From the NCBI RefSeq assembly GCF_004340945.1, contig NZ_SLYD01000004.1, forward strand, positions 496,001 through 560,000: a stretch of 64,000 nucleotides of DNA, written 5' to 3'. Of this stretch, positions 63,486 to 64,000 are shown piece by piece. Numbering within the stretch: position 1 is the first letter of the stretch; each line of letters opens with the position of its first letter. This stretch comes from Sphingomonas sp. PP-F2F-A104-K0414 (GTDB lineage: Bacteria; Pseudomonadota; Alphaproteobacteria; Sphingomonadales; Sphingomonadaceae). The notes under the pieces are model-generated. The model made no database searches. It saw nothing but the letters and a program-made list of their open reading frames with translations, and was not told the DNA's origin. Both the position numbers and the translations under genes were made by a program.

Positions 63486-64000
63486 ATGGCCACGAATACC
63501 GGCCCCGAAGCAACGAGCGACCATCCGATCACGAACATCGTGGTTGTCGGGGGCGGTACGGCCGGTTGGCTCGCCGCCTGCCTGATCGCCGCCCGCACCG
63601 ATCGCGGCGCCGGACACCCCCTCGAGGTGACCCTGATCGAGTCCCCCGACGTCGCGACGATCGGCGTCGGCGAAGGCACATGGCCGACGATGCGCCGCAC
63701 GCTCGAACGGATCGGCATCACCGAGACCGACTTCCTCCTCGCCTGCGACGCATCGTTCAAACAGGGATCGCGGTTCGACGGCTGGCGGACCGGCGCCCCC
63801 GACGACAGCTATCTCCACCCCTTCACCGCACCCGTCGACGGCGACCCGCGCGACATCGTCGCAGCCTGGGCCGAGCATGGCGGCCAGTTCGCGAACAGTG
63901 TCGGCGCGCAAGGCGAGATCTGCCACCGCGACCTCGCGCCCCGCCAGCGGGCGATGCCCGATTATGCCGGTACGCTGAACTATGCCTACCACCTCGACGC
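63486..64000 (+). CDS. FAD-dependent tryptophan halogenase, N-terminal part (3' end outside window)
   Basis: The frame is open from the ATG at 63486 to the window end (171 codons, more to follow). After a short leader comes the flavin motif [19 protein letters not shown], then [19 protein letters not shown], the conserved stretch of the halogenase family, and later [11 protein letters not shown]. The catalytic lysine is in a part of the protein that can only be partly seen. In sphingomonads such genes often sit behind TonB receptors in sugar loci. Most of those have no proven halogenation role, so the true substrate is open. It is read the same way as the receptor and may be co-transcribed. 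Confidence 0.88.
   Translation, partial: MATNTGPEATSDHPITNIVVVGGGTAGWLAACLIAARTDRGAGHPLEVTLIESPDVATIGVGEGTWPTMRRTLERIGITETDFLLACDASFKQGSRFDGWRTGAPDDSYLHPFTAPVDGDPRDIVAAWAEHGGQFANSVGAQGEICHRDLAPRQRAMPDYAGTLNYAYHLD

Overview
The window is high-GC DNA from the chromosome of a sphingomonad (Sphingomonas or a close relative). The assignment rests on the large TonB-dependent receptors with F-terminal beta-barrels, the dense coding with ATGA stop/start overlaps, the split methionine synthase that follows metF, the tryptophan halogenase beside a TonB receptor, and many short palindromic intergenic repeats. No transposase, integrase, phage gene or CRISPR array was seen. The only RNA gene seen is tRNA-Thr(UGU).

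Layout. 1-9.4 kb: the end of a TonB-dependent receptor, an OmpR-type two-component pair, a membrane methyl-accepting chemotaxis-like protein, a quinone oxidoreductase, an aldehyde dehydrogenase and an SLC13-type permease. 9.4-15.4 kb: a methionine operon read leftwards, ArsR-methyltransferase fusion > metF > metH part 1 > metH part 2. Palindromic repeats fill both intergenic gaps from metF to metH part 2, and a third copy lies in frame inside metH part 2. 15.5-22 kb: two small lipoproteins, an aldo/keto reductase and two secreted S9 peptidases. 22-34.2 kb: a catabolic cluster (P450, SDR, GMC oxidoreductase, TetR regulator, thiolase, acyl-CoA ligase, two acyl-CoA dehydrogenases, an SdhC-like membrane protein and a coniferyl-aldehyde-type dehydrogenase). 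Two divergent promoters in it share a bipartite motif. 34.3-41.9 kb: a KaiC-like ATPase with a hybrid histidine kinase, a Tat-exported lactonase-like protein, and an MFS transporter with an AraC regulator. 41.9-57 kb: mostly housekeeping genes (KefB-type antiporter, Fe-S scaffold, CvpA, RadA, RarA, RsgA, tRNA-Thr, SEC-C protein), plus a YqjI-like PadR regulator with a DUF2218 protein and a GH84 enzyme whose signal-peptide region looks frameshifted. 57.8-64 kb: a carbohydrate locus with a GH16 glucanase, an MFS transporter, a TonB receptor behind three perfect LacI-type palindromes, and the start of a tryptophan halogenase that runs off the window.

How the genes work together. The TetR cluster reads as oxidation of a hydrophobic substrate (P450, then SDR/GMC/aldehyde dehydrogenase), followed by CoA activation and beta-oxidation. 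The methionine operon looks autoregulated by the ArsR fusion through a 22-bp palindrome at its own start codon. The right-hand locus looks like import and hydrolysis of a beta-glucan under LacI-family control. These three pathway readings are inferences from gene families and context. The palindromes, overlaps and repeat insertions are visible directly in the sequence.
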